From positions 1 to 64,000 of the forward strand of contig NZ_CXOO01000004.1 in the NCBI RefSeq assembly GCF_001269385.1: a stretch of 64,000 nt of DNA, read 5' to 3'. This stretch comes from Limnohabitans sp. DM1 (lineage in GTDB: Bacteria > Pseudomonadota > Gammaproteobacteria > Burkholderiales > Burkholderiaceae_C). Within the stretch, counting starts at the first letter, position 1. Each line of letters starts with the position of its first letter. The notes under the pieces were generated by a model. The model was given only the letters and a program-made list of their open reading frames with translations, was not told the origin of the DNA and ran no database searches. Below, piece by piece: positions 40,929 to 50,021 of this stretch. A program made the translations under genes and the position numbers.

Positions 40929-43628
40929 TCAGATGTTTTCAATGACAGTGGTCGATTGACTCTTGGTGTCATGTCCGTCTGGCACCCCATCTCGGACACG
41001 AACGACATAGGCAGTTTTCTCGTCTAGATCAAGCTTCAGCTTTTGCGCCGGAATGTTTTCTCGCATGGCATTGAGCCAAACGTTGGCCAGCATGGGCAAT
41101 ATCAGGCGTTCAATGTGCTGTGCGATGCGTCGTCCACCTGTTTCATGCATTCCGCAGGCAGCGACGATCTGGTCAACCAAAGCGGGGGTGTAGGCCAGTT
41201 CGATGCCGTGTTGTTGGTACATGCGATGAACGATTTTTTGCAATTGCAGTTGCGCCAACTCCGACAGAACCGATGTCGAAAGCGGGTAATAAGGCACCAC
41301 CGAGATACGTCCCAAAAATGCGGCTGGAAATACCTTTCTGAGTTCTGGCTCCAGGGCCTGTGCCAAGGTCTGTGAATCTGGCTCTACGGCTGGGTCTTCA
41401 CAAAGTTGCAGGGTCAAATCCGATCCTGTGTTGCTGGTCAACAAAATCAGTGTGTTTTTGAAGTCTATGACTTGCCCCTCCCCATCTTCCATCCAGCCTT
41501 TGTCAAAGACTTGATAAAACAATTCATGCACATCGGGATGTGCTTTTTCAACTTCGTCCAGCAAGATCACACTGTAAGGACGGCGCCGTACGGCCTCTGT
41601 GAGGACACCGCCTTCCCCATATCCGACGTAGCCTGGGGGTGCACCCTTGAGGCTCGAGACCGTATGAGACTCCTGGTACTCGCTCATGTTGATGGTGATC
41701 AGGTTGTGTTCACCGCCATAAATGCTCTCAGCCAAAGCAAGTGCTGTTTCGGTTTTTCCCACACCAGAAGGTCCGACCAACATGAACACGCCCATGGGTT
41801 TGCCTGGATCGGTCAAACCAGCCTTGGCAATGCGGACGCGCTCTACAATTTGTGCCAATGCAGCACTTTGACCGATCACGCGTTTTTCAAGCGTTGTCTG
41901 CAGATCTTCAATCGCTTTGAGCTCATTGCGCAACATGCGACCGACCGGAATACCGGTCCAATCCGACACGATGCTTGCGACCACTGCAGCACTGACAACT
42001 GGATGAATTTCAGGCCGATCTTCTTGGATGATCTGCAATTTGGCCTGCAGCGCTGCCAGCGATTCCAGGGTTTCATCCGAATCCTGTTGCTCTGCTGGGT
42101 GCCACAGTGACACCATGGCTTCAACGGCGCTTTTTTCTTTCGTCCATCTGTCTTGTATTTGGGCTTGTTTTTGCTTCAATTCGCGCAAGCTCTGTTCTAC
42201 TGCGCGGATTGCCGTGTCATGTTGAAGGCCTGCGGTGGCTTCGTGCCGGAGCATTTCGAGTTGCGCTTGTTGGTCTTGAATTTGGGCATCACATTCTTGT
42301 AACGCACGCGGTGGTGCATGCAAAGACATCGCCACTCTGGCGCAGGCGGTGTCCAGCAAACTGACCGCTTTGTCTGGCAATTGCCTGGCAGGTATGTATC
42401 TGTGTGACAGCGTCACTGCAGCACGAATCGCCTCGTCCAACACAACGACTTTGTGGTGCTGGACGAATGCGGGCACCAAACTCCGCACCATCGTGATGGC
42501 TTGGTCTTCTTCGGGCTCTGGAACCTGCAACACTTGAAATCGACGGGTCAATGCCGGGTCTTTTTCAATGTATTTTTTGTACTCACTCCATGTTGTGGCT
42601 CCGATGCACCGCAAGCCGCCCCTAGCGAGCGCGGGCTTCAATAAATTGGCCGCATCTGCGGTGCCGCTTTGACCACCGGCTCCCACGAGGGTATGCACCT
42701 CATCAATGAACAGAATCACCGGGGTCGCACTCTCGCAGGCTTCTTTCAGCAATTGTTTCAATCGCGACTCAAACTCACCCCTCATGCTGGCACCAGCCAG
42801 CAACGATCCAACATCCAACGACAAAAGCCGGACCTGTTGCAATGCAGGAGGCACTTTTCCCTGAACTATGGACAGCGCCAACCCCTCAACAACGGCTGTT
42901 TTACCCACACCAGCGGAGCCCGTGAGCAGCGGGTTGTTTTGTCGACGTCGCAAAAGGATGTCAACCAGCGTGCGCACTTCGTGTTCACGCCCCATCACGG
43001 GATCAATGTCACCCCGATCTGCCAGACTTGTCAAATCCGTGCAGTACCGCTTAAGGGCACTTTGTTCGGCGCTCTGCGGCGTGAATTCGTGGTTGCTGTT
43101 TGATGGTGTATTCAATTCACCTGACGAACCTTGATCAAAGGCTTTCGCCTGATCTTCACTTGATGCTTTCAGTTCACTCCTCAGACTGTCTGCATCCACG
43201 TTGTGCGGCCATTTCAGCAACTGTGGCGATATCGCCTGCAGTGTCACTCTCGCTTGTGGATCTGCAAGCATGGCCGACAAGAGCCAAGCGCCTCGAATTT
43301 TGTGGTCACCACAGCAGAGGGTTGCAAAACTCCAGGCCTTTTCAATCACGCGCTCGATTTGCACACTGAAATCATGCAGCCCGCCGTCTTGCTGATTGAG
43401 TTTTTGAATGGCTTGAATGAAATCCTGGTCCAGTTGGGCCTCATGCGTGCCATGCGCCAACAGCACCAAACGCATATCCCCGTTCGGGATCTGCCATATC
43501 TGGTACAGCCAGTGCAGCAATTCCACATAGGCATGCCCTTTCAGCTTGGCGAACGCTGTTGCTGCCTCAATCGCACTGAACAAGGGCGTGTTGAGCTTGC
43601 CAAACAATGCTCTTCTTGGTATTTGCAT
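40929..43628 (-). CDS. tssH: T6SS sheath-recycling ATPase TssH (ClpV)
   Basis: The product is 899 residues. It is a Hsp100/Clp protein with an N-terminal Clp-N domain (AFAKLKGHAYVELLHWLYQI). The first AAA domain has the Walker A LTGSAGVGKTAVVEG. The ClpB-type linker is helical, and the second AAA domain has the Walker A VGPSGVGKTETALALAE. It disassembles contracted TssB/TssC sheath. As the first gene after the AT-rich region it is probably the promoter-proximal gene of the T6SS operon. Confidence 0.96.
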   Translation of the reverse strand: MQIPRRALFGKLNTPLFSAIEAATAFAKLKGHAYVELLHWLYQIWQIPNGDMRLVLLAHGTHEAQLDQDFIQAIQKLNQQDGGLHDFSVQIERVIEKAWSFATLCCGDHKIRGAWLLSAMLADPQARVTLQAISPQLLKWPHNVDADSLRSELKASSEDQAKAFDQGSSGELNTPSNSNHEFTPQSAEQSALKRYCTDLTSLADRGDIDPVMGREHEVRTLVDILLRRRQNNPLLTGSAGVGKTAVVEGLALSIVQGKVPPALQQVRLLSLDVGSLLAGASMRGEFESRLKQLLKEACESATPVILFIDEVHTLVGAGGQSGTADAANLLKPALARGGLRCIGATTWSEYKKYIEKDPALTRRFQVLQVPEPEEDQAITMVRSLVPAFVQHHKVVVLDEAIRAAVTLSHRYIPARQLPDKAVSLLDTACARVAMSLHAPPRALQECDAQIQDQQAQLEMLRHEATAGLQHDTAIRAVEQSLRELKQKQAQIQDRWTKEKSAVEAMVSLWHPAEQQDSDETLESLAALQAKLQIIQEDRPEIHPVVSAAVVASIVSDWTGIPVGRMLRNELKAIEDLQTTLEKRVIGQSAALAQIVERVRIAKAGLTDPGKPMGVFMLVGPSGVGKTETALALAESIYGGEHNLITINMSEYQESHTVSSLKGAPPGYVGYGEGGVLTEAVRRRPYSVILLDEVEKAHPDVHELFYQVFDKGWMEDGEGQVIDFKNTLILLTSNTGSDLTLQLCEDPAVEPDSQTLAQALEPELRKVFPAAFLGRISVVPYYPLSTSVLSELAQLQLQKIVHRMYQQHGIELAYTPALVDQIVAACGMHETGGRRIAQHIERLILPMLANVWLNAMRENIPAQKLKLDLDEKTAYVVRVRDGVPDGHDTKSQSTTVIENI

Positions 43629-44026
43629 AGACTTCTTTTCACTAACAAAACGAGTTGACTCGGGTCAATGCATCAACCAACAAAGAAATGATGTATTCAC
43701 CCGCGCAAGTCTGCGAAGTCGCGATCTGCTCTCCTGCCCTTCGCTTTAATTATATATAAAGTATTAACTGCATATTTAAACAACTTATAAAGTTTTCTAT
43801 ATTATTTTCAAAGTGATCTTAGCCGTGCATCGTGAAGGAGGGCGTTCGTGTTGGCGCCGCAATGCAAAGACATAGGGAACCGCTCAGTCAACGGCAAATG
43901 CCAGTCGGGGGCAACTTGATAGGTATATTCCTGAACAATCAGCTCTTGCCAGCTTCTCAGATGCCCTCTTCTCTAGTGCGATATCTGAACCTCCACAATT
44001 TTTAAATTTCACCACATACATTAAAT
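43629..44026. promoter_or_regulatory. AT-rich region upstream of the T6SS operon, with candidate promoter
   Basis: About 400 bases without a convincing gene. The part 43745-43815 is strikingly AT-rich for this genome. On the minus strand a sigma-70-like pair is visible: TTGAAA (43806-43811) and TATAAG (43784-43789), with a 16-base spacer, placed to drive tssH after a leader of some 150 bases. No sigma-54 GG-N10-GC element was seen by eye. The right half, to 44026, shows no clear feature. Confidence 0.5.
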
Positions 44027-44335
44027 TTGTTTACAAAGGTTCATGAAGCACTGATTCTGGGCTCGAAAGTTCTGGCAGAAAATTACCACTTGGCGGGCGA
44101 TTCATGGACGCAGCATTGGACCCAAAACGATCGCGGACCTGTCTTTTTTTTGAACGAAGCGTCGCTACACCTGAGCTACCCCGAAGCACAAGACCTGCAC
44201 CATTTGGCGTTTTCGGTGTCAGACATGAGCACATGGAGAACGGATCTGAGCGCCCCGGACATCGCCGTTGAATACATACGCACCAAAGAGTACACCGGCC
44301 GGCCAGCGCTTTGTGTTTTTGCACGCCCCAGTTAG
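44027..44335 (+). CDS. hypothetical protein, possibly a gene remnant
   Basis: A frame of 102 codons with a TTG start, or internal starts later, and no good ribosome site. The codons in the last 80 positions look like those of the neighbouring genes, and the end, EYTGRPALCVFARPS, reads like a natural C-terminus. I do not recognise the family. It may be the 3' end of a gene whose front was lost beside the AT-rich region. It is the only plus-strand gene near the T6SS operon. Confidence 0.35.
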   Translation: MFTKVHEALILGSKVLAENYHLAGDSWTQHWTQNDRGPVFFLNEASLHLSYPEAQDLHHLAFSVSDMSTWRTDLSAPDIAVEYIRTKEYTGRPALCVFARPS

Positions 44336-44354
44336 AGTTGTATGCGGTAACGGC

Positions 44355-44744
44355 TCACAACTCATCGCCATCCACATAAAACCAGCACCCATCTTCGCGC
44401 ACAAAGCGGCTGCGTTCGTGCTGGCGCACCGCTTTGCCGCCCACCCGAAAGCGCGTGACAAATTCGACCTCGGCGGTGTCAGCGCCTGTCAACCGGTGCT
44501 GCTTGATCTCCAAGCCCAACCACTTGCCACCTGTTTCGAGCTTCAATTCGGCAGGGCGCTGGCTGCTGTGCCAAGTGGCCAGCAGATACGGCACGTCGCC
44601 CAACACAAAGGCGCTGTAGCGCGAGCGCATGAGGCGCTCGGTATCAGGGGCTGGCTGGCCTGCGTGCAACGGGCCGCAGCAGTCAGCCAGGCTCAGTGCC
44701 TGGCCTTTGGGGGTGGTGCGACCGCAGGGGCACGACGCCGCCAT
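44355..44744 (-). CDS. YchJ-family SEC-C motif protein
   Basis: The product is 129 residues from MAASCPCGR. The ATG shares a base with the rhodanese stop (TGATG), so the longer frame is rejected. The start CPCG followed by [11 protein letters not shown] is the zinc-binding SEC-C-type pattern of the YchJ (UPF0225) family. [21 protein letters not shown] and the end [12 protein letters not shown] are also typical. The function is unknown. It is co-transcribed with the rhodanese gene. Confidence 0.85.
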   Translation of the reverse strand: MAASCPCGRTTPKGQALSLADCCGPLHAGQPAPDTERLMRSRYSAFVLGDVPYLLATWHSSQRPAELKLETGGKWLGLEIKQHRLTGADTAEVEFVTRFRVGGKAVRQHERSRFVREDGCWFYVDGDEL

Positions 44745-45175
44745 CAAGCGCCTTTGCGCGCCGCGCTTTCGGCTTTGTGCTGTTCCATGGTGACCATGGG
44801 CGCAGCTGCTTTTTTCCAGGCCGCAAAGCCGCCGTCGATGTGGGCCACATTGGTCATGCCCATGTCTTGCAGGGTTTTGGTGGCCAGGGCGCTGCGCCAA
44901 CCTGCGCCGCAAAACAGGATGAACTGTTTGCCCTCGTCTGCGAACACCGGCTTGAAGTAGGGCGAGGCCGGGTCCACCCAGAATTCGAGCATGCCCCGGG
45001 GCGCGAGCAAAGCGCCGGGCACGGTGCCTTCGCGCTCCAGCTCACGCGGGTCGCGGATGTCGACGATTTGTACGGCGGGGTCGGCCAATCGCGCTTGCAC
45101 CTCGGCCACGCTGTGCGTGGTGACCTGGGCCATGGCCTCGTCGACGAGGGCTTGAAATCCTTTGGTAATGGGCAT
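44744..45175 (-). CDS. rhodanese-like sulfurtransferase
   Basis: The product is 143 residues with a single rhodanese domain: [16 protein letters not shown], then the active-site loop [14 protein letters not shown] with the catalytic Cys, and [14 protein letters not shown] at the end. It transfers sulfane sulfur through a Cys persulfide; the physiological acceptor is unknown. A single-domain cytoplasmic form with no signal peptide. Confidence 0.9.
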   Translation of the reverse strand: MPITKGFQALVDEAMAQVTTHSVAEVQARLADPAVQIVDIRDPRELEREGTVPGALLAPRGMLEFWVDPASPYFKPVFADEGKQFILFCGAGWRSALATKTLQDMGMTNVAHIDGGFAAWKKAAAPMVTMEQHKAESAARKGA

Positions 45176-45211
45176 GTATCTCTCCTTGTTGTCACGACAA
45201 AAGTGCCAGCA

Positions 45212-46678
45212 TTATTTGCGCCAGAAATGCGAGCTGAACAAGACCAGCACCGACAGCAGCTCCAGTCGGCCCAGCAGCATGGCAAAGCTCAAAACACTCA
45301 ACTGAAAAGGGTTCAGGCCACCGAAGTTACCCGAAGGACCCACTTCACCCAGGCCAGGTCCGATGTTGTTGACGGTGGCGATCACTGCCGAAATGGCGGT
45401 CACGATGTCCATGCCGCTGAGCAAGAGCAGCATGCTCAGACCCATGGTGGCACCCCCATAAATGAGCATGAAGCCCAGCACCGCTGTCATGACCGACATG
45501 GGGATCACGGCGCCGCCCAGCGTGACCGGGTTGATGACTCGGGGGTGGATGATGCGCACCAGCTCACGTCGCGCTTGTTTAACCAGCAAAACCATGCGGA
45601 CCATCTTGATGCCGCCGCCCGTGGAGCCTGCGCACGATGCAAAGCAGCCCAGAAACATCAACAAGATGGGGGCAAACACCGGCCACTGCGCGTAATCGGT
45701 GGCGGCATAACCGGTGGTGGTGGCCAAAGACACCACATGAAAAGCGCTGATGCGCAAGGCCTCCAGCCCGTCTGCATAAACACCATGGACCAGCAGCAAA
45801 GCCATGACCAACAAGGTGGAGGCCAACAAGACACCCAGGTATGTGCGGATCTCGCGATCATTGGTGATGGGCAACAGGGAGCGGCTGCGCAAGACCACAA
45901 AGTAGCGCACAAAGCTGATGCCCGCCAGGGTCATGAACACGATGGCGACCCACTCGATCACGGGCGAGTTGAAGTGCCCAAAGCTGGCGTCGTACGACGA
46001 AAAACCGCCCAGGCCCATGGTGGTGCACATGTGCATGAAGGCATCGGCCCAGCTCATGCCGGCCCAGCGGTAAGCCAGCAGGCACGCGCCCGAAAACAAG
46101 AAGTACACGCCCCACAAGCCCCGCGCCGTCTCGGCAATGCGGGGGGTGAACTTGGTGTCTTTCATGGGGCCGGGCGTTTCGGTTTTATAGAGCTGCATGC
46201 CACCCAGGCCCAGCATGGGCAAAACCGCCACCACCAGCAGCATGATGCCCAGGCCACCGATCAGCTGCAAAAAGCAACGCCAGATGTTGACCGAGACCGG
46301 CAAATGGTCGAGCCCAGACAAGGCCGTGGCCCCGGTGGCGGTCAAGGCACTCATGGCCTCAAAATAGGCCTTGAACCAGGTGATCTCGGGCACCAAAAAC
46401 ATGAGCGGCAAGGCCGAGTAAGCGGGCAGCACCAGCCACACCATGTTGACCAGCAAGAAACCGTCTTTGGTCTTCAATTCCTGCCGATGCTGCTGGGTGA
46501 TGGCCGCAAGCACCAAGCCACTGACAGCCGTCAAACCAAAGCCCGCCAGCCAGATCCACTGCAAGTCACGGTGGTCTTCAAACCAGGCCCAGATGCCGGG
46601 CACCAAAAACGCGACCGAAAACGCGATCAAGATGCGCGCCATCAAGGACAACACGGGAGCGAAGAAGGTAAACATCAA
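45212..46678 (-). CDS. trkH: potassium uptake channel subunit TrkH
   Basis: The product is 488 residues with about ten hydrophobic segments. The pore-loop glycines appear in ALTATGATALSGLDHLP, MCTTMGLGGFSSYDASFGHF and in the later STGGGIKMVRM and NNIGPGLGEVG segments, the four-repeat TrkH/KtrB plan. It carries potassium across the inner membrane under control of TrkA, whose gene lies just upstream, with an ATGA overlap. Confidence 0.95.
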   Translation of the reverse strand: MMFTFFAPVLSLMARILIAFSVAFLVPGIWAWFEDHRDLQWIWLAGFGLTAVSGLVLAAITQQHRQELKTKDGFLLVNMVWLVLPAYSALPLMFLVPEITWFKAYFEAMSALTATGATALSGLDHLPVSVNIWRCFLQLIGGLGIMLLVVAVLPMLGLGGMQLYKTETPGPMKDTKFTPRIAETARGLWGVYFLFSGACLLAYRWAGMSWADAFMHMCTTMGLGGFSSYDASFGHFNSPVIEWVAIVFMTLAGISFVRYFVVLRSRSLLPITNDREIRTYLGVLLASTLLVMALLLVHGVYADGLEALRISAFHVVSLATTTGYAATDYAQWPVFAPILLMFLGCFASCAGSTGGGIKMVRMVLLVKQARRELVRIIHPRVINPVTLGGAVIPMSVMTAVLGFMLIYGGATMGLSMLLLLSGMDIVTAISAVIATVNNIGPGLGEVGPSGNFGGLNPFQLSVLSFAMLLGRLELLSVLVLFSSHFWRK

Positions 46679-48066
46679 CCAAAGAAGGTCGCGCTGACCT
46701 GAAAGAGTTTTTCCACCGCACGCACATCGCGCTTGTTGGGAATGAACAAGATGATGTGGTCATCGGCCTCGATCAGGGTGTCGTGGTGCGGCATCAGCAC
46801 TTCGGATTTTTTGCCCTCACCGCGCACAATGGCGCCCATGCTCACGCCTTGGGGCAGCTTGATTTCCTCGACACGTCGGCCCACCAGCTTGGAGGTCTTG
46901 ATGTCGCCGCGCGCAATGCCCTCCAGGGCTTCTGCTGCACCTCGGCGCAGGCTGTGCACCGCCGCTACATCGCCCCGGCGCAGGTGCGCCAGCAACTCAC
47001 CGATCACGGTTTGCGCAGGCGAGATCGCGATGTCGATGGTGCTGCCTTGCATCATGTCGGCATAGGCGCGGCGGTTGATCAGGGCCATGACGCGGCGCGC
47101 ACCCATGCGCTTGGCCAGCATGGCCGACATGATGTTGTCCTCGTCGTCACTGGTCAGGGCCAGAAACAGGTCCATTTCACCCACGTTCTCTTCGTGCAGC
47201 AGGTCTTCATCGGCACCATCGCCGTTCAAGATGAGCATGCTCGACGGCAACTGGCTGGCCAGGTATTCGCAGCGTTTTTTGTCACGCTCGATCAACTTCA
47301 CGTCGTAGGTGCTGGCCAAGTTGCGCGCCAGGCGCAAGCCCACCTTGCCGCCACCGGCCAGCATCAGGCGCTGCACGGGTTTGTCGGTCTTGTGGATGCC
47401 ACCTAGCACGATGGGGATCTGGCGGGTGTCGGCCAACACAAAAACCTCGTCGCCGGGCAGGATGCGGGTCTCGGGCAAGGCGTCCACCAGCGCGTCCTGC
47501 CGGTACAGGGCCACCACACGCATCTCGGCATCGGGCAAACGGTCGCGAAACTCGGCAATGGTGTGGTTCACCAGCAGGCTGTCGGCCGCTGCGCGCACCA
47601 CGATCAGGCTGACGCGGCCCTCGGCAAACTCAAGCACCTGCAGCGCCTCGGGGTACTGGATCAGCTGCTCGATGTAGCGCATCACCGACTCTTCGGGGCA
47701 GATCACATGGTCCACCGCGAAACCGGACTTGCCCAGCAACTCGTCACCCTCGTTGAACTCGGGCGACCGCAGGCGGGCGATGGTGGTGGGCACGTTGAAG
47801 ACATCGTGGGCGATCTTGCAGACCACCAGATTCGACTCGTCGGCCGCCGCGCAGGCAATCAACATGTCCGCGTCCTGGGCCCCTGCTTCCCGCAACACCG
47901 AAGGCTGAATGCCGTTGCCCACCACGCCGCGCAGGTCCAGACGCTCTTCAAGCAGCCGCAGGCGTGCCGGGTCCTGGTCGATGACGGTGATGTCGTTTTG
48001 CTCGGAAACCAGGCTTTCCGCGACGCTTTCGCCCACACGGCCCGCACCCAGGATGATGATGTTCAT
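46675..48066 (-). CDS. trkA: Trk potassium uptake regulator TrkA
   Basis: The product is 463 residues from MNIIILGAGRVGESVAESL; the longer upstream frame has no family support. It has two RCK repeats, each a Rossmann fold with a GxGxxG motif (GAGRVGESVA and GGGKVGLRLA) and a following TrkA-C domain. It binds NAD(H)/ATP and gates TrkH. The gene order trkA-trkH and the overlap indicate one operon. Confidence 0.95.
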   Translation of the reverse strand: MNIIILGAGRVGESVAESLVSEQNDITVIDQDPARLRLLEERLDLRGVVGNGIQPSVLREAGAQDADMLIACAAADESNLVVCKIAHDVFNVPTTIARLRSPEFNEGDELLGKSGFAVDHVICPEESVMRYIEQLIQYPEALQVLEFAEGRVSLIVVRAAADSLLVNHTIAEFRDRLPDAEMRVVALYRQDALVDALPETRILPGDEVFVLADTRQIPIVLGGIHKTDKPVQRLMLAGGGKVGLRLARNLASTYDVKLIERDKKRCEYLASQLPSSMLILNGDGADEDLLHEENVGEMDLFLALTSDDEDNIMSAMLAKRMGARRVMALINRRAYADMMQGSTIDIAISPAQTVIGELLAHLRRGDVAAVHSLRRGAAEALEGIARGDIKTSKLVGRRVEEIKLPQGVSMGAIVRGEGKKSEVLMPHHDTLIEADDHIILFIPNKRDVRAVEKLFQVSATFFG

Positions 48067-48115
48067 GGGCCGCGATGATACGTGAAGGGCCGGCGCCAAC
48101 CGGCCATTCAGGCGC

Positions 48116-49243
48116 TCAAAGTGCGCGCTGGATGATGATTTTCTGCACGTCGCTGGTACCTTCGTAAATCTGGCAAACGCGCACATCGCGGTAGATGCGC
48201 TCCACCGGAAAGTCGCTCACATAGCCGTAGCCGCCCAGGGTCTGGATGGCGGCAGAGCAGATTTTTTCGGCCACTTCGCTGGCAAACAGCTTGGCCATGG
48301 CCGCTTCTTTGAGGCAGGGGCGACCCGCATCGCGCAAACTGGCCGCGTGCCAAATCAGCTGGCGTGCCGCTTCGAGTTGTGTGGCGCAGTCCGCCAAACG
48401 GAAACCGACGGCCTGGTGGTTGAAGATGGCGGTGCCAAAGCTCTCGCGCTGCTTGGCGTAGTCAATCGCCACATCGAGCGCACTGCGGGCCATGCCCAGA
48501 CTCTGCGCGGCAATGCCGATGCGCCCGCCTTCCAAAGACGACAGGGCGATCTTGTAGCCCTCGCCCTCTTGGCCGATCAAGTTCTCAGCCGGGATGCGGC
48601 AGTTGTCGAAATTGATCTGCGCGGTGTCGCTGCTGTGCTGGCCCAGCTTGTCTTCGAGGCGCGCCACCACATAACCCGGGGCGCTGGTGGGCACGAGAAA
48701 AGCGCTCATGCCTTTTTTGCCCGCGCCCTTGTCGGTCACGGCAATCACCACCGCCACATCGCCGTGTTGGCCGCTGGTGATGAACTGCTTGACGCCGTTG
48801 ATCACGTACTCGTCGCCGTCTTTGACGGCCGTGGTGCGCAGGGCCGATGCGTCCGAGCCCACATGCGGCTCGGTCAGGCAAAACGCACCCAGCATCTGGC
48901 CTTGCGCCAGCGGTCGCAGCCAATGCTCTTTTTGCGCGGCGTTGCCGTACATCATCAAGATGGCATTCACGGGGCAGTTGGTCACGCTGATGGTGGTGCT
49001 GACGCCGCCGTCACCGGCTGCGATTTCTTCGAGCACCAGCGCCAGCGTCACATAGTCCAAACCCGCGCCACCCAACTCCTCGGGCACACAAATGCCGTAC
49101 GCCCCCAGCTCGGCCAGGCCCTTGTGCGCTTCTTTTGGAAAGTGGTGTTTCTTGTCCCACTCGGCGGCATGGGGCCACAGCTCGCGCTGGGCAAAGTCGC
49201 GCACGGCGTCGCGGATCATTTCCTGGTCGGGGGTCAGCAGCAT
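48116..49243 (-). CDS. acyl-CoA dehydrogenase, short-chain type
   Basis: The product is 375 residues from [19 protein letters not shown]. An upstream GTG would add 8 residues and overlap the SDR stop. The FAD-binding block GAFCLTEPHVGSDASALRT and VINGVKQFITSGQ, and the C-terminal catalytic loop QIYEGTSDVQKIIIQR with its Glu, are typical of short/medium-chain enzymes. It oxidises an acyl-CoA to the enoyl-CoA, passing electrons to ETF. Its substrate is not clear from sequence. It is the end of a catabolic gene run. Confidence 0.9.
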   Translation of the reverse strand: MLLTPDQEMIRDAVRDFAQRELWPHAAEWDKKHHFPKEAHKGLAELGAYGICVPEELGGAGLDYVTLALVLEEIAAGDGGVSTTISVTNCPVNAILMMYGNAAQKEHWLRPLAQGQMLGAFCLTEPHVGSDASALRTTAVKDGDEYVINGVKQFITSGQHGDVAVVIAVTDKGAGKKGMSAFLVPTSAPGYVVARLEDKLGQHSSDTAQINFDNCRIPAENLIGQEGEGYKIALSSLEGGRIGIAAQSLGMARSALDVAIDYAKQRESFGTAIFNHQAVGFRLADCATQLEAARQLIWHAASLRDAGRPCLKEAAMAKLFASEVAEKICSAAIQTLGGYGYVSDFPVERIYRDVRVCQIYEGTSDVQKIIIQRAL

Positions 49244-49263
49244 GTCGGTCTTTCTTTGTTGGG

Positions 49264-49941
49264 TCACCAGGGCAGCGTGCTGCCGTCATGGTTCAAAAAT
49301 GCGCCTCGGTCCTCAGGGCGCGGTTGTGTGCGGATGCGTTCGAGCGTCTTGCGCATACTGCTGACGCTTTGTTCGGGCGTGAGCGGGGCGGATGCGCCGC
49401 CCATGTCGGTCTGCACCCAACCGGGGTGCAAGGCCACGCAAGAAATTTCAGGGAAATCGTGCTGCGCGCATCGGATGTACATGTTCAATGCCACCTTGCT
49501 CATTCGATACAGCACCGCCATGCTGGTTTGCGTCAGTGTCAGGCTGCCAAAGTGGCTGCTGATGACGGCAAATACGCCCTTTTTATCCAACAACATGGGC
49601 GCGATCTGCGGCAACACCATCATCGGTCCCATGGCGTTGGTGTGCATCAAGAGGTCGAATTTTTCACGTGTCGGCGGCGAAGCGGTGGTCTCTCGATCCA
49701 CCACGCCCGCCACATAAATGGCCAGGTCGATTTTTTCGCCGTCAAGCTGCCAAGACAGCCCAGAGTTGCTGGCCGGGTTGGCTACGTCCAGGCGCAGGGT
49801 CTGCGCGCCCAAGGCCTTTAGGCGTTCAAGCCCCTCATCGCTTCGGGCTGTCGCGATCACACGCCAGCCGTCTGCGATGTACTGGCTGGCCAGTTCAAAC
49901 CCGATGCCGCGCGATGCGCCGATGAGGAGGATGGTTTTCAT
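49264..49941 (-). CDS. short-chain dehydrogenase/reductase
   Basis: The product is 225 residues. The NAD(P)-binding motif is near the start (LLIGASRGIGFELASQY), the NAG-like motif is altered to YVAGVVD, and the active site has SSHFGSL followed by YRMSK, giving the Ser and YxxxK. Arg in RSDEG after the second strand suggests NADP preference (inference). The substrate is unknown. It lies between the palindrome after the thiolase gene and the acyl-CoA dehydrogenase. Confidence 0.88.
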   Translation of the reverse strand: MKTILLIGASRGIGFELASQYIADGWRVIATARSDEGLERLKALGAQTLRLDVANPASNSGLSWQLDGEKIDLAIYVAGVVDRETTASPPTREKFDLLMHTNAMGPMMVLPQIAPMLLDKKGVFAVISSHFGSLTLTQTSMAVLYRMSKVALNMYIRCAQHDFPEISCVALHPGWVQTDMGGASAPLTPEQSVSSMRKTLERIRTQPRPEDRGAFLNHDGSTLPW

Positions 49942-49951
49942 AGGTGTTTTT

Positions 49952-50014
49952 GTAGGAGCGGCCTCTGGCCGCGAAAAATGGGCTTGCGATATCGCGGCCA
50001 GAGGCCGCTCCTAC
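49952..50014. repeat. REP-like long palindrome between thiolase and SDR genes
   Basis: GTAGGAGCGGCCTCTGGCC with its GCGA extension is repeated inverted 17 bases later, giving a 23-base perfect stem. It starts 7 bases after the thiolase stop in the transcribed direction. The GTAGGAGCGGCC arm is typical of REP elements mobilised by RAYT transposases in gammaproteobacteria and betaproteobacteria (from memory). It can act as a transcription end or mRNA stabiliser. Confidence 0.8.
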
Positions 50015-50021
50015 CGTGAAA

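Noticed and set aside
43629..44026. tRNA or small RNA gene in the T6SS upstream region
   Set aside because: No cloverleaf or strong hairpin with a U-run was visible by eye; the AT-rich part is better explained as a promoter.
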